From Spirochaetales bacterium Spiro_07 (lineage in GTDB: Bacteria; Spirochaetota; Spirochaetia; Treponematales; Treponemataceae), in contig LVBI01000021.1 in the NCBI GenBank assembly GCA_001603145.1, positions 1 through 64,000 of the forward strand: a stretch of 64,000 nucleotides of DNA. Reading direction: 5' to 3'. A model generated the notes under the pieces. That model did no database searches. It worked only from the letters and a program-made list of their open reading frames with translations, and was not told the origin of the DNA. Positions 1 through 6,613 of this stretch are shown piece after piece; the first letter of the stretch is position 1; each line of letters starts with the position of its first letter. A program made the position numbers and the translations under genes.

Positions 1-38
1 GAAAGAAACCCCCTCTACCCATTGTCTGACACTTGGAA

Positions 39-124
39 GTGCCGGAACTTTGAAGGGGAAGGCAAAACCCTTAATTCGGAAGCACGGTTTTTCCTTCCCC
101 TTCAACCCTATCCTTTTCCGGCAC
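39..124. repeat. large imperfect palindrome
   Basis: Outer arms GTGCCGGAA (39-47) and TTCCGGCAC (116-124) and inner arms TTGAAGGGGAAGG (50-62) and CCTTCCCCTTCAA (93-105) are exact reverse complements, so this 86-base stretch can fold into one long hairpin. No transposase is nearby. It looks like a miniature inverted-repeat element or a large transcript-end structure. Confidence 0.8.
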
Positions 125-126
125 CG

Positions 127-153
127 ATTAGGGGCTTGCTTCGCGCCCCTAAT
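127..153. terminator. strong hairpin, possible terminator
   Basis: ATTAGGGGC (127-135) pairs perfectly with GCCCCTAAT (145-153) around a 9-base loop. The following bases are AACCCCC rather than a T-run, so termination is uncertain. The GGGGC/GCCCC core resembles the hairpin at 58840-58872. Confidence 0.4.
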
Positions 154-250
154 AACCCCCGATTAACTGCAAATAAAAGATTTGTACGATTCACGCTTTT
201 GGATCTGATGCACAAAGGCGCGAGGGAACTGAATGGGGTTCAAAAATGCT

Positions 251-324
251 CTGTTTGTTGCCGTCGCGAAAGCGACGTATTTATAGTTTCATTGCAACAA
301 ACAGTGCATAGCGCATTATTGCGC
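251..324 (+). repeat. GAAA-tetraloop hairpin element, copy 1
   Basis: Outer stem CTGTTTGTTGC (251-261) pairs with GCAACAAACAG (294-304). Inside is CGTCGC-GAAA-GCGACG (262-277), a perfect 6-bp stem with a GNRA tetraloop. Downstream is GCGCA-TTAT-TGCGC (311-324). A second copy at 8420-8494 keeps every stem although bases differ on both sides, which suggests selection on the folded form. Confidence 0.8.
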
Positions 325-430
325 GGTTTTGAGCCCTGTTCAGCGACCGGGAGCATGTGTACAAATTCTTTCAAAATGGGGCGGTGTACACAGGCTGTCA
401 GTTGCAGGCTTTTCATGCTTGAGCTGTTTA

Positions 431-439
431 TGCTAATAT
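431..439 (+). promoter_or_regulatory. extended -10 promoter of yhbY
   Basis: TGC-TAATAT, an extended -10 box, ends 6 bases before the yhbY ATG at 446. A weak -35 (TTTCAT, 411-416) sits 17 bases upstream. The expected start point is at or next to the ATG, so the mRNA would be leaderless. Confidence 0.5.
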
Positions 440-445
440 GAGAAC

Positions 446-742
446 ATGATTGAATTGACAAGCAAACAGCGCAAGGCTCTTGAGAAGATTGCGCATGACA
501 TTGAACCTGTGGTAATCGTCGGTGCTGCAGGCGTAACTGACGGCGTTATCAAAATGGTGCAGACTTCGCTTGATGCGCACGAGCTGATAAAAATCAAGTT
601 CAACGAATACAAAGACGAAAAAACTGAACTCACGCAGAAAATCTGTGCCGAAGCAGACGCAACTTTGGTGCGCATAATCGGCAACAGGGCAATTCTTTAT
701 AAGCAGGCAGAAAAGCCCGAAGACAGAAAGATAACCTTTTAG
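446..742 (+). CDS. yhbY: YhbY/CRM-domain RNA-binding protein
   Basis: A 98-residue protein that is a single CRM (CRS1-YhbY) domain, a small fold that binds pre-50S ribosomal RNA in bacteria. The opening LTSKQRKALEKIAHDIEPVV, the glycine-rich VGAAGVTDGVIK that stands where the family has its GxxGlt loop, and the closing VRIIGNRAILYKQ are family hallmarks, and the length is typical of stand-alone YhbY. The ATG follows an extended -10 box by only 6 bases, so translation probably starts without a leader. The next gene, a membrane protein, begins 13 bases after the stop and has no visible ribosome site of its own, so the two are probably cotranscribed. Confidence 0.93.
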   Translation: MIELTSKQRKALEKIAHDIEPVVIVGAAGVTDGVIKMVQTSLDAHELIKIKFNEYKDEKTELTQKICAEADATLVRIIGNRAILYKQAEKPEDRKITF

Positions 743-755
743 CACATTACAATCT

Positions 756-2018
756 ATGAAGATAAAACCGCGCATATTGAAACGGACAATGCAGTTTTTG
801 ACACTCGTAAGCACCCTTTTCATCAAGAATGATTTGCTGACTTATGCTGCGGCCGTTTCTTACGGCTTTTTGTGCTCGCTCGTTCCGATAATAATGCTCA
901 TAGCCGGAATCTTAATCCGCTTTTTTAAGACTACGCCCGATGCGTTCATCGACATGCTGAAACAGACTTCGCTTATGCAGGCTTTTGACTTGCAGAATGT
1001 ACTCGGCTCAATCTTTTCGGTCAAGAAGTTCGGCATTTTTGAGATTATCATTACGGTGTTTATCTTGTGGATGGCGCGGCGCTTCTTCAATTATTTGACG
1101 CGCGGCTTCAGACAGATTTTCAGAGACGCCGTGCCGCAAAAGCCGATGCTCGGCGGAATTATCACTTTTACGTCTGAAGTGCTGCTCGTTCTGGGCGTGG
1201 CGCTTCTTGTGTTTGTGCTGAATGTGTTTCAGACTTTCATCAACGTTACCGGCCTTGTAACTTATGTGCCGTGGTTCTTAAAAAAGTCAGGCGACCTCTT
1301 CTTAAGCATCGCGCCGCTTGTGATGATGTTCATCGTCATTACGCTTTTCTATCATTTTATGCCGGGCAGCAAGCCCAAATTCAGATATTGCGCCTTGTCG
1401 GCTGCTTTCTGCACATTGTCGTTCTGGGTTTTTGACATTTTCTTTCATCTGTTTCTGAACATGGGCCGCTACAACGTTGTCTATGGCGTTTTGAGCAACC
1501 TGATTGTGCTTATGCTTGAAGTCTATGTGTTCTTCATGCTGCTTCTGTTTTTTGCTGAATGTATCTTCGTTATGCAGTTTTATGCAATCTTGAGCTTTGA
1601 GCAGCTTTATCTCCTTCCGCCTGAAAATGCCAGAAATCCGGCTGATGCGTTTACAAGAATCATCTTTAAAGAGCCAGAATCTGTGCTTGATGCTCAAGTG
1701 ATGCAGCTTGAAAAAGGGCAGAACATTTTTGAGTGCGGCACAAGAAGCGAATGTATCTATTATGTCGTTTCTGGCACTGTTTCATATTTTGAGAACAACC
1801 ACATCGAATATTATTCAGCCGGAACTTTTTTTGGCGAAATTGACTGCCTGACCAAGCGCAAGCGGAACAGCGCGGCTGTGGCAGAAACTGACGCAAAGGT
1901 TTGCTGCATTCCAGATGAAACCTTCCGGGTGCTGCTCGACTTTAGCTCTGAATCAAACAAAAAGATGGTTGAAGCCATGAACGCCTTTTACAGCCGCGCC
2001 AGCAACAGTGCAGAGTAG
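756..2018 (+). CDS. YihY/BrkB-family membrane protein fused to a cyclic-nucleotide-binding domain
   Basis: 420 residues. Roughly residues 15-280 form a YihY/UPF0761 multi-pass membrane domain with about six hydrophobic spans; the family was once called RNase BN and its function is unsettled. Residues about 305-410 form a cNMP-binding (CRP-like) beta-roll: GQNIFECGTRSECIYYVVSG and then FFGEIDCLTKRKRNSAAVA, which match the G-x-x-I-F and F-G-E...R phosphate-cassette positions. There is no helix-turn-helix, so the domain is likely to gate or regulate the membrane part. Which nucleotide binds cannot be told. The gene sits 13 bases behind yhbY and ends tail-to-tail with mazG. Confidence 0.85.
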   Translation: MKIKPRILKRTMQFLTLVSTLFIKNDLLTYAAAVSYGFLCSLVPIIMLIAGILIRFFKTTPDAFIDMLKQTSLMQAFDLQNVLGSIFSVKKFGIFEIIITVFILWMARRFFNYLTRGFRQIFRDAVPQKPMLGGIITFTSEVLLVLGVALLVFVLNVFQTFINVTGLVTYVPWFLKKSGDLFLSIAPLVMMFIVITLFYHFMPGSKPKFRYCALSAAFCTLSFWVFDIFFHLFLNMGRYNVVYGVLSNLIVLMLEVYVFFMLLLFFAECIFVMQFYAILSFEQLYLLPPENARNPADAFTRIIFKEPESVLDAQVMQLEKGQNIFECGTRSECIYYVVSGTVSYFENNHIEYYSAGTFFGEIDCLTKRKRNSAAVAETDAKVCCIPDETFRVLLDFSSESNKKMVEAMNAFYSRASNSAE

Positions 2019-2072
2019 GCGGGCCGGTGCACACGCTTTAAGTTGGTGCTGCACCGCATGCCGCGCGTTCTG

Positions 2073-2927
2073 CTATTTTTCGCTTTTCTTGCTGTTCTGC
2101 CAGAATGTTTCAAGCTCGTCTATCGAACAGTCTTTTACGCTCTTGCCGATTGATTTTGCCTGCGCCTCAACCGCGCTGAAACGGCGGTAAAACTTCTTGT
2201 TAGAATTTTCCATTGCGGCATTCGGATCAACTTTAAGGTGGCGCGCGATGTTCACAACGCACGTAAGCACATCGCCAAGCTCTTCTTCAACATGCTTGTG
2301 GAGCAGCTCTTTTTTAGCTGCATCGCTTTCAGCGCTTTCAATTTTGGCGGCGTCTTTAAGCTCGCCAAGCTCTTCGTCAAGCTTTGCAAAAACTTCGTCG
2401 GTGTTGTCCCAGTCAAAGCCTGCTTTTGCGGCTTTCTTGTGCATTTTATAAGACTTAAGCAGCGGCGGAAAACCTTTCGGCACTTCATCAAGAATGCTTG
2501 TTTCGCCGCCTCTGTTTTCTACGCCGCGCTTGATGGCATCCCACTGAGTAAGCACCTGCTCGGCAGTTTTTGCGCCGCCTTCAAGCGCGTTCTTCTGTCC
2601 TTCAGAATTCGGAAAGACATGCGGATGGCGGCGAATAATTTTGTCAGAAACTTCGTTGAGTACGTCAGCAGCCGTAAAATTGCCGAGCTGTTCGTTCATG
2701 TATGTAATCATCGCCGTGTTGAGGAACACGTCGCCAAGCTCTTCTTTTACGTGCGGCGTGTCGTTCTGCGTGATTGCGTCAACCGCTTCAAAAGTTTCTT
2801 CTATTAAATCGCTCCGCATAGTCTGCGGCGTCTGCTCCCTGTCCCACGGGCAGCCGTCAGGCGCGCGCAGCTTCTGTATAATTGAATAAAGCCTTCCGAA
2901 GGCTTCTTTTGTATCTTTGTCGCTCAT
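2073..2927 (-). CDS. mazG: nucleoside triphosphate pyrophosphohydrolase MazG
   Basis: 284 residues with two MazG domains. The first has the signature APDGCPWDREQTPQTMRSDL, then EETFEAVDAI and KEELGDVFLN; the second has DEELGELKDA and EEELGDVLTC. These E-E-x-x-E and E-x-x-D clusters bind magnesium and cleave non-canonical or damaged NTPs to NMP and pyrophosphate, a house-cleaning job in the cytosol. I chose the ATG at 2927 over an upstream TTG at 2963 because that TTG falls inside the -35 box of a good promoter and MSDKDT is a natural start. It is convergent with the gene before it. Confidence 0.95.
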   Translation of the reverse strand: MSDKDTKEAFGRLYSIIQKLRAPDGCPWDREQTPQTMRSDLIEETFEAVDAITQNDTPHVKEELGDVFLNTAMITYMNEQLGNFTAADVLNEVSDKIIRRHPHVFPNSEGQKNALEGGAKTAEQVLTQWDAIKRGVENRGGETSILDEVPKGFPPLLKSYKMHKKAAKAGFDWDNTDEVFAKLDEELGELKDAAKIESAESDAAKKELLHKHVEEELGDVLTCVVNIARHLKVDPNAAMENSNKKFYRRFSAVEAQAKSIGKSVKDCSIDELETFWQNSKKSEK

Positions 2928-2934
2928 GCCTAGC

Positions 2935-2963
2935 AGTGTACACGGCGTATTAATTTTGCACAA
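2935..2963 (-). promoter_or_regulatory. mazG promoter, leaderless type
   Basis: On the minus strand TTGTGC, 17 bases, TACACT, then 7 bases to the ATG at 2927. The start point would fall at the start codon and no Shine-Dalgarno is present. Confidence 0.5.
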
Positions 2964-3121
2964 GACAAATTTATCAGATTGTGCATGGGATTTTAGAGAA
3001 GAAAAGAATCCGCTTGCGAACAGAGGTTCTTTTCTTCTCTAAATTTAAAATTCTTGCAGATTTATTTTTGTGGGGCTATAATGAATGCATTACATTTTTT
3101 GCATACATTTTGGAGGAAAGT

Positions 3122-3574
3122 ATGGCAACAAAGAAAACATCTCTTGGATTGTTGATTTTGCAGATTGCATTGGGCTGTTTCCTGCTCGCATTCGGCATTC
3201 TGACACTTCAGCTTGACAAAGGCATTATGGGCAAGCTTCAGGCTGGCGTTACCGGCAATGAAGTTGCAATCGCAGTTAATCACATTCTTAAAGGCGATGT
3301 AGCAAACATCGTGATTATCCTTTTGGGCATCTGCGAAATCATTTCAGGCGCAGGCTTGTTAATCTCGTTATTCGCATCATTGGGCAAAATCGCTTCGCTT
3401 TTCAACCTCATCGTGCTGATTGCATGGATTGTCGTAATCGTTGTAATCGACGTAATGGGGCCGGTTGGCCTTTTGAACGGTGCTTTCAAAAACATGTGGA
3501 CATTCCTCTTCTTCTTGAAGACACTCGCATTGCACATGCTCGTTCTTGGCGCAATCTTAACTGTAAAATCGTGA
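3122..3574 (+). CDS. small four-span membrane protein
   Basis: 150 residues, strongly hydrophobic, with four predicted membrane spans (about 8-30, 55-80, 85-110 and 122-146) and short polar loops. I do not recognise a characterised family; the layout resembles DoxX-like or DUF-type small membrane proteins but no active residues stand out. The ATG at 3122 is preceded by an excellent GGAGGAA ribosome site 4 bases upstream, so I prefer it to starts further upstream. It stands alone, between divergent mazG and a downstream lipoprotein gene. Confidence 0.85.
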   Translation: MATKKTSLGLLILQIALGCFLLAFGILTLQLDKGIMGKLQAGVTGNEVAIAVNHILKGDVANIVIILLGICEIISGAGLLISLFASLGKIASLFNLIVLIAWIVVIVVIDVMGPVGLLNGAFKNMWTFLFFLKTLALHMLVLGAILTVKS

Positions 3575-3667
3575 ATTTAATGAACAGACTGCATGGAAAT
3601 TGAAAATTCAGTTTCGGCAGCCTGTATTTCATCTGGGTGAAAATCGTTCTTTGGGAGAGCTTTCTAA

Positions 3668-4519
3668 ATGAAAAGACTGACAATTATATTGCTTCTCATA
3701 AGCGCACTTTGCTTGCTTTCAAGCTGCGCCACAATATCTTTAAAGTCTTCTTCTAAAACTGTTTCAGGCGTTCACCCGGCAAATGTTGATTTGAACGGCG
3801 CAAAATCCATAACCATAATGCCGTTCACAGTTGATTCAAAAACTGAACTGAAAAACCAGACCGACACGACCGATGCGCAGCATGCGGCTGCCTACATCCG
3901 CGAATGTCTCGTCTCTGAAATAGAGAAATCAAAATATTTGAAGTACAAAACTTCCGGCGCAGATGTCGCCGTCAGCGGCAGAATCGTAAAATATATTGTA
4001 GAAACTGAAAAATCAAACGCCGGTATCGTCCGTTCTGTTGTTACGGCTGTTGACTACGAGATTCGCGACACAAGAAGCAATTCGGTAATTTCGCGCAACA
4101 GCACTTCTGTTAGCGCAGAATCAAAAGCCACAGTTTCAGCAAAGCGCGTGCCAAAAGCTTACGGCTTGATTGAACCGAAGCTTCCGCGCATTTCCACCGT
4201 GATTTTGCAGGACGTGCAGCCTTATACTGTTGTGAACCGCATTTCTTTGCTTAAGGTGAAAAAGCCTTCCGCAATGAAAAAAGCTTACGCGTTGTTCGCC
4301 GAGGGCAATTATTCAGCGTCTATGCAAGCTTATCTTGATATCTACAAAAATTCCAATCTTTTTGAAGCAGGCTATAACGCGGTCAGGCTCATGCAGATTA
4401 AGGGCGACTTGGAATCTGCCAAGAAGCTTTCTGAAGAGCTTTTTGCAAAATACAAAGACACGCGCATTGCGAATGTGCTTCATGAAATCGAAAATCAGCA
4501 GAAACTAAAAGCGGAATGA
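3668..4519 (+). CDS. lipoprotein with LpoB/GNA1162-like and TPR-like parts
   Basis: 283 residues starting with a lipoprotein signal peptide (LISALCLLSSCA; cleavage before the Cys at about residue 20). Residues 40-170 carry the pattern SITIMPFTVDSK...YIRECLVSEIEKSKYLKY...VAVSGRIVKY, which resembles envelope lipoproteins that assemble a small alpha/beta domain (LpoB, GNA1162, CsgG-type). The C-terminal 75 residues are helical with TPR-like spacing (AYALFAEGNYSASMQAYLDI). It is therefore membrane-anchored and probably a scaffold; its partner is unknown. The ribosome site GGGAGAG lies about 9 bases before the ATG. It is followed by palindromic repeats. Confidence 0.75.
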   Translation: MKRLTIILLLISALCLLSSCATISLKSSSKTVSGVHPANVDLNGAKSITIMPFTVDSKTELKNQTDTTDAQHAAAYIRECLVSEIEKSKYLKYKTSGADVAVSGRIVKYIVETEKSNAGIVRSVVTAVDYEIRDTRSNSVISRNSTSVSAESKATVSAKRVPKAYGLIEPKLPRISTVILQDVQPYTVVNRISLLKVKKPSAMKKAYALFAEGNYSASMQAYLDIYKNSNLFEAGYNAVRLMQIKGDLESAKKLSEELFAKYKDTRIANVLHEIENQQKLKAE

Positions 4520-4523
4520 GTTT

Positions 4524-4572
4524 GTCATTCCTGTGCTTGCTCGAAGCTTCGCTGCGGATGACATGGGAATCT
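4524..4572. repeat. mosaic palindromic repeat, long GAAGCTTC variant
   Basis: Starts GTCATTCC and ends GGGAATCT with a central CTCGAAGCTTCGCTGC segment. It is a longer relative of the 27-29-base AGAT...ATGACA palindromes and is paired with two of them directly downstream. A very similar copy lies at 50644-50693. Confidence 0.75.
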
Positions 4573-4603
4573 ACTGAACGAAAGCGTCCGCTCCAAATGT
4601 GAA

Positions 4604-4668
4604 AGATTGTCGGGTCAAGCCCGACAATGACAAGTTGCAGCAGATGCCGAAATAAATTCGGCATGACA
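4604..4668 (+). repeat. two AGAT...ATGACA palindromes
   Basis: Copy 4604-4632 is AGAT, stem TGTCGGG/CCCGACA around a short loop, then ATGACA. Copy 4642-4668 has the same flanks but stem GCCGAA/TTCGGC. Flanks and size are constant while stems differ with pairing kept. Other copies are at 12543, 17806 (inverted), 17851, 28108, 50772 and 50807. Confidence 0.85.
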
Positions 4669-4741
4669 GTAATCGCTTGCGGAAACTTGCAGCGGTGCGC
4701 CAGATAAAACTCGTTTGTAAGTTAGGCTGTTGGCGAACCCG

Positions 4742-5671
4742 TCAATATGCATATTTAAGAATCAGACCATTCGGAAGAATTCGGGCTGTAAGGCCGCGCC
4801 CTGATTTGTTAAGCTGTGCAAAATAAGTGTGCAGAATCGGCACTAAAAGGCCTGTGTTCGTTCCGATAACCGCGCCGGTGAGCACGTCTGTAAAGAAGTG
4901 GTTGCCACTTCTCATGCGCATATAAGCTGTGGCGGCGGCCAGCGAGTATGATGCGGCGATAACAGGAATCTTCAGCTTTGAATCTGGAAAATATGTGCCG
5001 AAAGTGTAGCTTGTGAATGCCGCCGCGTTAAACGCAAGCGTTGTGTGCCCAGACGGAAAAGACTTGTGCCAGTCGCCGGAATCAACTTCGCTTTGCGGGT
5101 AGCCCGAATAATACATATAAGGCCTTATCCTGTTGGCGAGAACCTTGCCAAATTCTTTTGCGCTATATGCCCAGAGAATAGATTCAGCGTACATCATGCC
5201 GATTGTAAGAAAATCAGACTTTGGCGCGGTTGCCATGACTATTGCCGGCGTGAGCATCGTCGCAATCTGAAGCACGTCGCCCGCAATGTCAAGGTTTTTC
5301 GAATAAGGGTTCATGAAAATGCTGTCTATGCCGGTGATTGTGTCCGGGTCATAAGGAGAGCCGACAAAAACAGGTGCTGTGTTCTTTTTTTTGCTTCTTT
5401 TTTCAAGCAGAAAATCTACGCCGAGAAAAGCCGCGCCGCCCAACGTGATGACCGTGTCACCGACTGGGTCAAGCGCGAAAGGGTGCTCTTCTTTGGTCGG
5501 CACAAAGTCTTGCGCATATTTGCCGTCTTTTTGGGCGCGCAAGCCGTTCGCAATGTCGCTCTTTGATTGTGCCGAAAGCGGAATTTGAGCGCACAAAATG
5601 AAAAGCATCAACGTCAGAATGAAATGCGGAAACTTATGATGAATGTCTTGAACAACCTTTGTTGTGCGCAT
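4742..5671 (-). CDS. PAP2-family phosphatase, exported
   Basis: 309 residues from the ATG at 5671. A signal peptide or membrane anchor (ILTLMLFILCAQIPLSAQS) is followed by a PAP2 (type 2 phosphatidic acid phosphatase) domain. The three catalytic motifs are visible: KVLANRIRPY, then KSFPSGHTTLAFNAAAF, then RMRSGNHFFTDVLTGA, with the Arg, the GH histidine and the final H...D pair in place. Such enzymes dephosphorylate lipid phosphates, for instance undecaprenyl-diphosphate, on the outer face of the inner membrane; the substrate here is not shown. The upstream TTG at 5692 falls in the promoter spacer and is unlikely to be the start. Confidence 0.88.
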   Translation of the reverse strand: MRTTKVVQDIHHKFPHFILTLMLFILCAQIPLSAQSKSDIANGLRAQKDGKYAQDFVPTKEEHPFALDPVGDTVITLGGAAFLGVDFLLEKRSKKKNTAPVFVGSPYDPDTITGIDSIFMNPYSKNLDIAGDVLQIATMLTPAIVMATAPKSDFLTIGMMYAESILWAYSAKEFGKVLANRIRPYMYYSGYPQSEVDSGDWHKSFPSGHTTLAFNAAAFTSYTFGTYFPDSKLKIPVIAASYSLAAATAYMRMRSGNHFFTDVLTGAVIGTNTGLLVPILHTYFAQLNKSGRGLTARILPNGLILKYAY

Positions 5672-5678
5672 GAATAAA

Positions 5679-5707
5679 ATGATACCACGCAAAGGGGAAA
5701 ACTACAA
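5679..5707 (-). promoter_or_regulatory. PAP2 gene promoter, leaderless type
   Basis: Minus strand TTGTAG, 17 bases, TATCAT, then 7 bases to the ATG at 5671. No ribosome-binding site lies between, so the mRNA is predicted to be leaderless. Confidence 0.55.
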
Positions 5708-5708
5708 G

Positions 5709-6254
5709 CTATTGCGGGCTGTGCGCTTCTTTTAGTGCGGCCACGAAGGCGCGCTTTTCTTCTTTTGAGGCGAACACGCTTTTGGGCACAAGCTCAATCT
5801 GGTTTGGCGCAAGGTATACTGCCACAGAAAGCGTCGTCTCAAAGACTTGGCCGATAAGCTTTAGCGGCACAACCGAAAGCCTGCCTGATTCTTCTTCGAG
5901 CGTGAGCTTTCCGTTTTCAATTTTGATTGTTGTCTTGACCGGCTGCCAGATTTCGGGCGTTGCGCTGATGCGGCTCCGGCAGTTTCTTGAGACGAGCTTT
6001 GGAATAAAGAAGAGCGTCGGAATGCGCCAGAAATTGTAAAGCACTATCATCGAGCCGTAGAGCAGCGCATAAGAGATGATATTTTCCGGCATGACGGTGG
6101 CATGAACGACAAAGGTCGCGGCAAACAGCAAATTCAAGATTATCCACGCGGCAATTTTCAGCGGCCTGTTCTGCATGTTCTCAATGCGCCGCTTCGCCTG
6201 TGTCATGGCAAAATCAACAATCTGGTCGTCCGTCTGCGTATATGTGTATTCCAT
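5709..6254 (-). CDS. YcxB-like membrane protein
   Basis: 181 residues. Two adjacent hydrophobic spans (about 32-52 and 57-75) are followed by a soluble C-terminal part of about 100 residues (FIPKLVSRNCRSRISATPEI, WQPVKTTIKIENGKLTLEEE, and an ending typical of YcxB-like domains). The family is membrane-anchored and uncharacterised. The ATG at 6254 is chosen because a near-consensus promoter ends 6 bases before it; longer versions would start inside that promoter. Its stop lies 37 bases upstream of the PAP2 start, but that gene has its own promoter. Confidence 0.7.
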   Translation of the reverse strand: MEYTYTQTDDQIVDFAMTQAKRRIENMQNRPLKIAAWIILNLLFAATFVVHATVMPENIISYALLYGSMIVLYNFWRIPTLFFIPKLVSRNCRSRISATPEIWQPVKTTIKIENGKLTLEEESGRLSVVPLKLIGQVFETTLSVAVYLAPNQIELVPKSVFASKEEKRAFVAALKEAHSPQ

Positions 6255-6260
6255 GCTTGA

Positions 6261-6289
6261 ATGATACAACGAAAAAAATACACTGTAAA
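6261..6289 (-). promoter_or_regulatory. promoter of YcxB-like gene, leaderless type
   Basis: Minus strand TTTACA, 17 bases, TATCAT, then exactly 6 bases (TCAAGC) to the ATG at 6254. One of the clearest examples of the leaderless layout in this window. Confidence 0.6.
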
Positions 6290-6372
6290 TGAAAATCAAC
6301 TTCTATATATAAGTTGAATCAATTAAGAGCCTGCTCTCGGCGCATATTCTTTCATCATTTTGATTAATCTTT

Positions 6373-6523
6373 AAAAAATGCGTCCGCTTTCAGGAAAGCG
6401 CGTCAGCTCGGCGCAGTGCAAGGTAATAGGAATCCGACTGCGCAAATTTTCTACGAAAATTTGCTTGCGATCCTTGCAAGCACCTCGCTGCCGCTTGCTT
6501 TCCTTACAGCTACCGCATTTTTT
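6373..6523. repeat. MITE-like imperfect inverted repeat
   Basis: Termini AAAAAATGCG (6373-6382) and CGCATTTTTT (6514-6523) are exact inverted repeats, and AGGAAAGC near the left end pairs with GCTTTCCT near the right. The interior holds further small hairpins such as GCAAATTTTC/GAAAATTTGC. No coding sequence is inside. It fills most of the 6255-6613 gap, which otherwise contains only the promoter of the downstream LRR gene. Confidence 0.65.
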
Positions 6524-6555
6524 AGATTTGCTTAAAGGCTCAAATACGGTTGCTC

Positions 6556-6585
6556 TTGTGTATGCATATCAATGAATGCTAGAAT
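6556..6585 (+). promoter_or_regulatory. promoter of LRR gene
   Basis: TTGTGT, 18 bases, then TAGAAT with a TGC extension. Unlike the leaderless genes this one is followed by a 5' leader with a ribosome site (GAGGGA) before the ATG at 6614. Confidence 0.5.
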
Positions 6586-6613
6586 AGCTGCATATCTGTA
6601 AAGCGAGGGAGCT

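Larger units (their letters stand above)
1..445. other. gene-free leader region with hairpin repeats
   Basis: No convincing gene lies here; open frames across it have no recognisable protein signature. It holds a large imperfect palindrome (39-124), a strong hairpin (127-153), a copy of the GAAA-tetraloop hairpin element (251-324), and a short stretch at about 207-220 that matches, inverted, part of the repeat units in the 50.8-51.6 kb gap. The far right end carries the yhbY promoter. Confidence 0.75.

Noticed and set aside
22-441. Open frame across the left gene-free region
   Set aside because: It runs through the palindromes and the GAAA hairpin element, has no ribosome site and no protein-like composition.
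2238-2807. Plus-strand frame opposite mazG
   Set aside because: Entirely antisense to a well-supported gene, with Cys/Phe/Arg-rich composition typical of shadow frames.
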